A program made the translations under genes and the position numbers. Source: Clostridium sp. CAG:1219 (GTDB lineage: Bacteria; Bacillota; Clostridia; TANB77; CAG-465). From it: a stretch of 7,226 nt of DNA. The notes beneath the pieces were generated by a model. It had not been told where the DNA came from and ran no database searches. It worked only from the letters and a program-made list of their open reading frames with translations. How positions within the stretch are numbered: the first letter of the stretch is position 1; every line of letters starts with the position of its first letter. Positions 6,278 through 7,226 of the stretch are shown here, piece by piece. The stretch covers positions 1-7,226 of the forward strand of contig HF996773.1 in the NCBI GenBank assembly GCA_000433335.1, given 5' to 3'.

Positions 6278-7036
6278 TTAAACCTCTATTTCAAGTCCTA
6301 TAGGACAGTGATCACTTCCATACACATCAGTATATATCATTGCATCTTTTATGTTTTTTTCAAGAGCCTTAGATACTATAAAATAATCTATTCTCCAACC
6401 TACGTTTTTTTCTCTTGCATTTGCCATGTACGACCACCAAGTATATTTATCTTTTTCATCTTTATAAAAATACCTATATGTATCTATAAGTCCTGCATCA
6501 AGAAGATTTGTCATTTTTTCTCTTTCTTCATCTGTAAATCCAGCGCTATGATGATTTGTAGAAGGATTTTTTATATCTATTTCCTTATGTGCTACATTTA
6601 AATCTCCACATAATATTACAGGTTTATTTTTCTCTAAACTTTTTAAATACCATTTAAATTTATCTTCCCACTCCATCCTTATATCTAGTCTTTCTAATTG
6701 TCTTTTAGAATTTGGAGTATAACAATTCACTAAATAAAATTTATCATATTCTAACGTTATAATTCTTCCTTCACTATCTAGTGGTTCTATTCCGATTTTT
6801 GCAAAATCAACACTGATAGGTTTTTCTCTTGACCAAACTGCTGTTCCAGAATATCCCTTTTTTTCTGCACTATTTAAGTAAAAATTATATCCATATGTAT
6901 CAATATCAACTTGATCTTTAGATACCTTTGCCTCTTGTATACAAAGTATATCGGGCATACTTTTCTTAAAAAATTCGTTAAAGCCTTTTTTTAATACTGC
7001 CCTATATCCATTTACATTCCATGAGATTAATTTCAT
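6278..7036 (-). CDS. exoA: Exodeoxyribonuclease III (AP endonuclease, ExoA/Xth family)
   Basis: The 252-residue protein has full family length and all expected active-site residues of the endonuclease/exonuclease/phosphatase fold. These are WNVNG (N7, N9), IQEAK (E35), YTPN (Y106), GDLNVAH (D145, N147), WRIDYF (D217) and SDHCP (D242, H243). Such enzymes cut DNA at abasic sites in base excision repair and remove 3' blocking groups. The ATG follows a perfect AGGAGGT at 7043-7049. It is the first gene of a three-gene operon with two membrane proteins, which have no obvious link to DNA repair. I could not identify a convincing promoter upstream: TAAAAT is present on the minus strand but has no good -35. 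The name could equally be xth; exoA follows Bacillus usage. Confidence 0.95.
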   Translation of the reverse strand: MKLISWNVNGYRAVLKKGFNEFFKKSMPDILCIQEAKVSKDQVDIDTYGYNFYLNSAEKKGYSGTAVWSREKPISVDFAKIGIEPLDSEGRIITLEYDKFYLVNCYTPNSKRQLERLDIRMEWEDKFKWYLKSLEKNKPVILCGDLNVAHKEIDIKNPSTNHHSAGFTDEEREKMTNLLDAGLIDTYRYFYKDEKDKYTWWSYMANAREKNVGWRIDYFIVSKALEKNIKDAMIYTDVYGSDHCPIGLEIEV

Positions 7037-7110
7037 TTTTTTACCTCCTAAACAAAATTCGCCATATATTTTAAAAATAACATCATATAATAATTACAGG
7101 AGGTAATAAA

Positions 7111-7185
7111 ATGAAAAAAAGAATAATTACCACACTCATATCATCTGTTATTTTAGTAACATGTTTTATATTAACAAGAATATAA
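7111..7185 (+). CDS. Possible 24-residue membrane peptide
   Basis: An ATG at 7111 opens a short frame of 24 codons: a basic start (MKKR) followed by a hydrophobic stretch (residues 5-22) and RI before TAA. A perfect AGGAGGT (7098-7104) sits 6 bases before the ATG, which is the main reason to consider it real. Upstream lies CATATAAT (7084-7091), which can be read as a sigma-A -10 (TATAAT) or as a sigma-E-like -10. A poor -35-like CCATATA (7062-7068) lies 15 bases before it, and a start point about 7 bases downstream would fall inside the Shine-Dalgarno, which weakens the promoter reading. It could be a small membrane or sporulation peptide, or the degraded start of a former gene encoding a signal peptide. 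Confidence 0.4.
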   Translation: MKKRIITTLISSVILVTCFILTRI

Positions 7186-7226
7186 AACTTATTTTATAAA
7201 TTCAAATCTATATTTTTGCCCTGTAG

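Noticed and set aside
6308..6601. Plus-strand open frame opposite exoA
   Set aside because: It is antisense to catalytic motifs of exoA; its Phe/Ile/Cys-rich product is what the reverse of an AT-rich gene gives.
7186..7226. Possible C-terminal end of a minus-strand gene (a frame ending ...GQKYRFEFIK, stop at 7189-7191)
   Set aside because: Only about 11 codons are visible and another frame is also open to the edge, so a coding claim cannot be supported from this window.
1..7226. Mobile element, CRISPR array, riboswitch, tRNA or rRNA
   Set aside because: I saw no transposase or integrase, no spaced direct repeats, no recognisable tRNA or rRNA segment, and all leaders are too short for a riboswitch.

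Overview
The window is strongly AT-rich, with good AGGAGG-type ribosome binding sites and several GTG/TTG starts. It carries a yabP-yabQ sporulation pair. This points to a low-G+C, endospore-forming Firmicute, most likely a member of the Clostridia; I cannot name the genus from sequence alone. Gene density is high, and no stretch over 300 bases lacks a gene.

Left part, minus strand: a partial yabQ (cut by the window start) preceded by yabP, both linked to spore formation. They are separated by a hairpin terminator from the next unit, a two-gene operon. That operon encodes a zinc-ribbon/TM2 membrane protein and a DUF2752 membrane protein, translationally coupled by a TAATG overlap. It has its own sigma-A-type promoter, squeezed against the stop codon of the gene before it.

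Middle, minus strand: a housekeeping operon der - plsY - ppaC (ribosome-assembly GTPase, acyl-phosphate glycerol-3-phosphate acyltransferase, manganese-dependent inorganic pyrophosphatase). It is driven by an excellent TTGACA-17-TAAAAT promoter with an extended -10. der starts at a TTG codon. Back to back with this promoter, with the two -35 boxes only 7 bases apart, a TTGATT-17-TATAAT promoter drives a plus-strand gene for a membrane-anchored thioredoxin-fold protein with a CPWC active site.

Right part: a near-perfect bidirectional terminator separates the thioredoxin-like gene from a convergent minus-strand operon. That operon is exoA/xth (exodeoxyribonuclease III family), then a small two-helix membrane protein, then a membrane-anchored flavodoxin-like protein that lacks a recognisable FMN phosphate loop. 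Divergent from exoA, a very short plus-strand ORF (24 residues) with a perfect Shine-Dalgarno sequence encodes a possible small membrane peptide.

Most of the window is conserved clostridial core genome. I see no mobile element, CRISPR array, tRNA or rRNA. The least explained parts are the zinc-ribbon/TM2 + DUF2752 pair, the two unknown membrane proteins behind exoA, the CPWC protein and the 24-residue ORF. None of these amounts to clear evidence for a new system.
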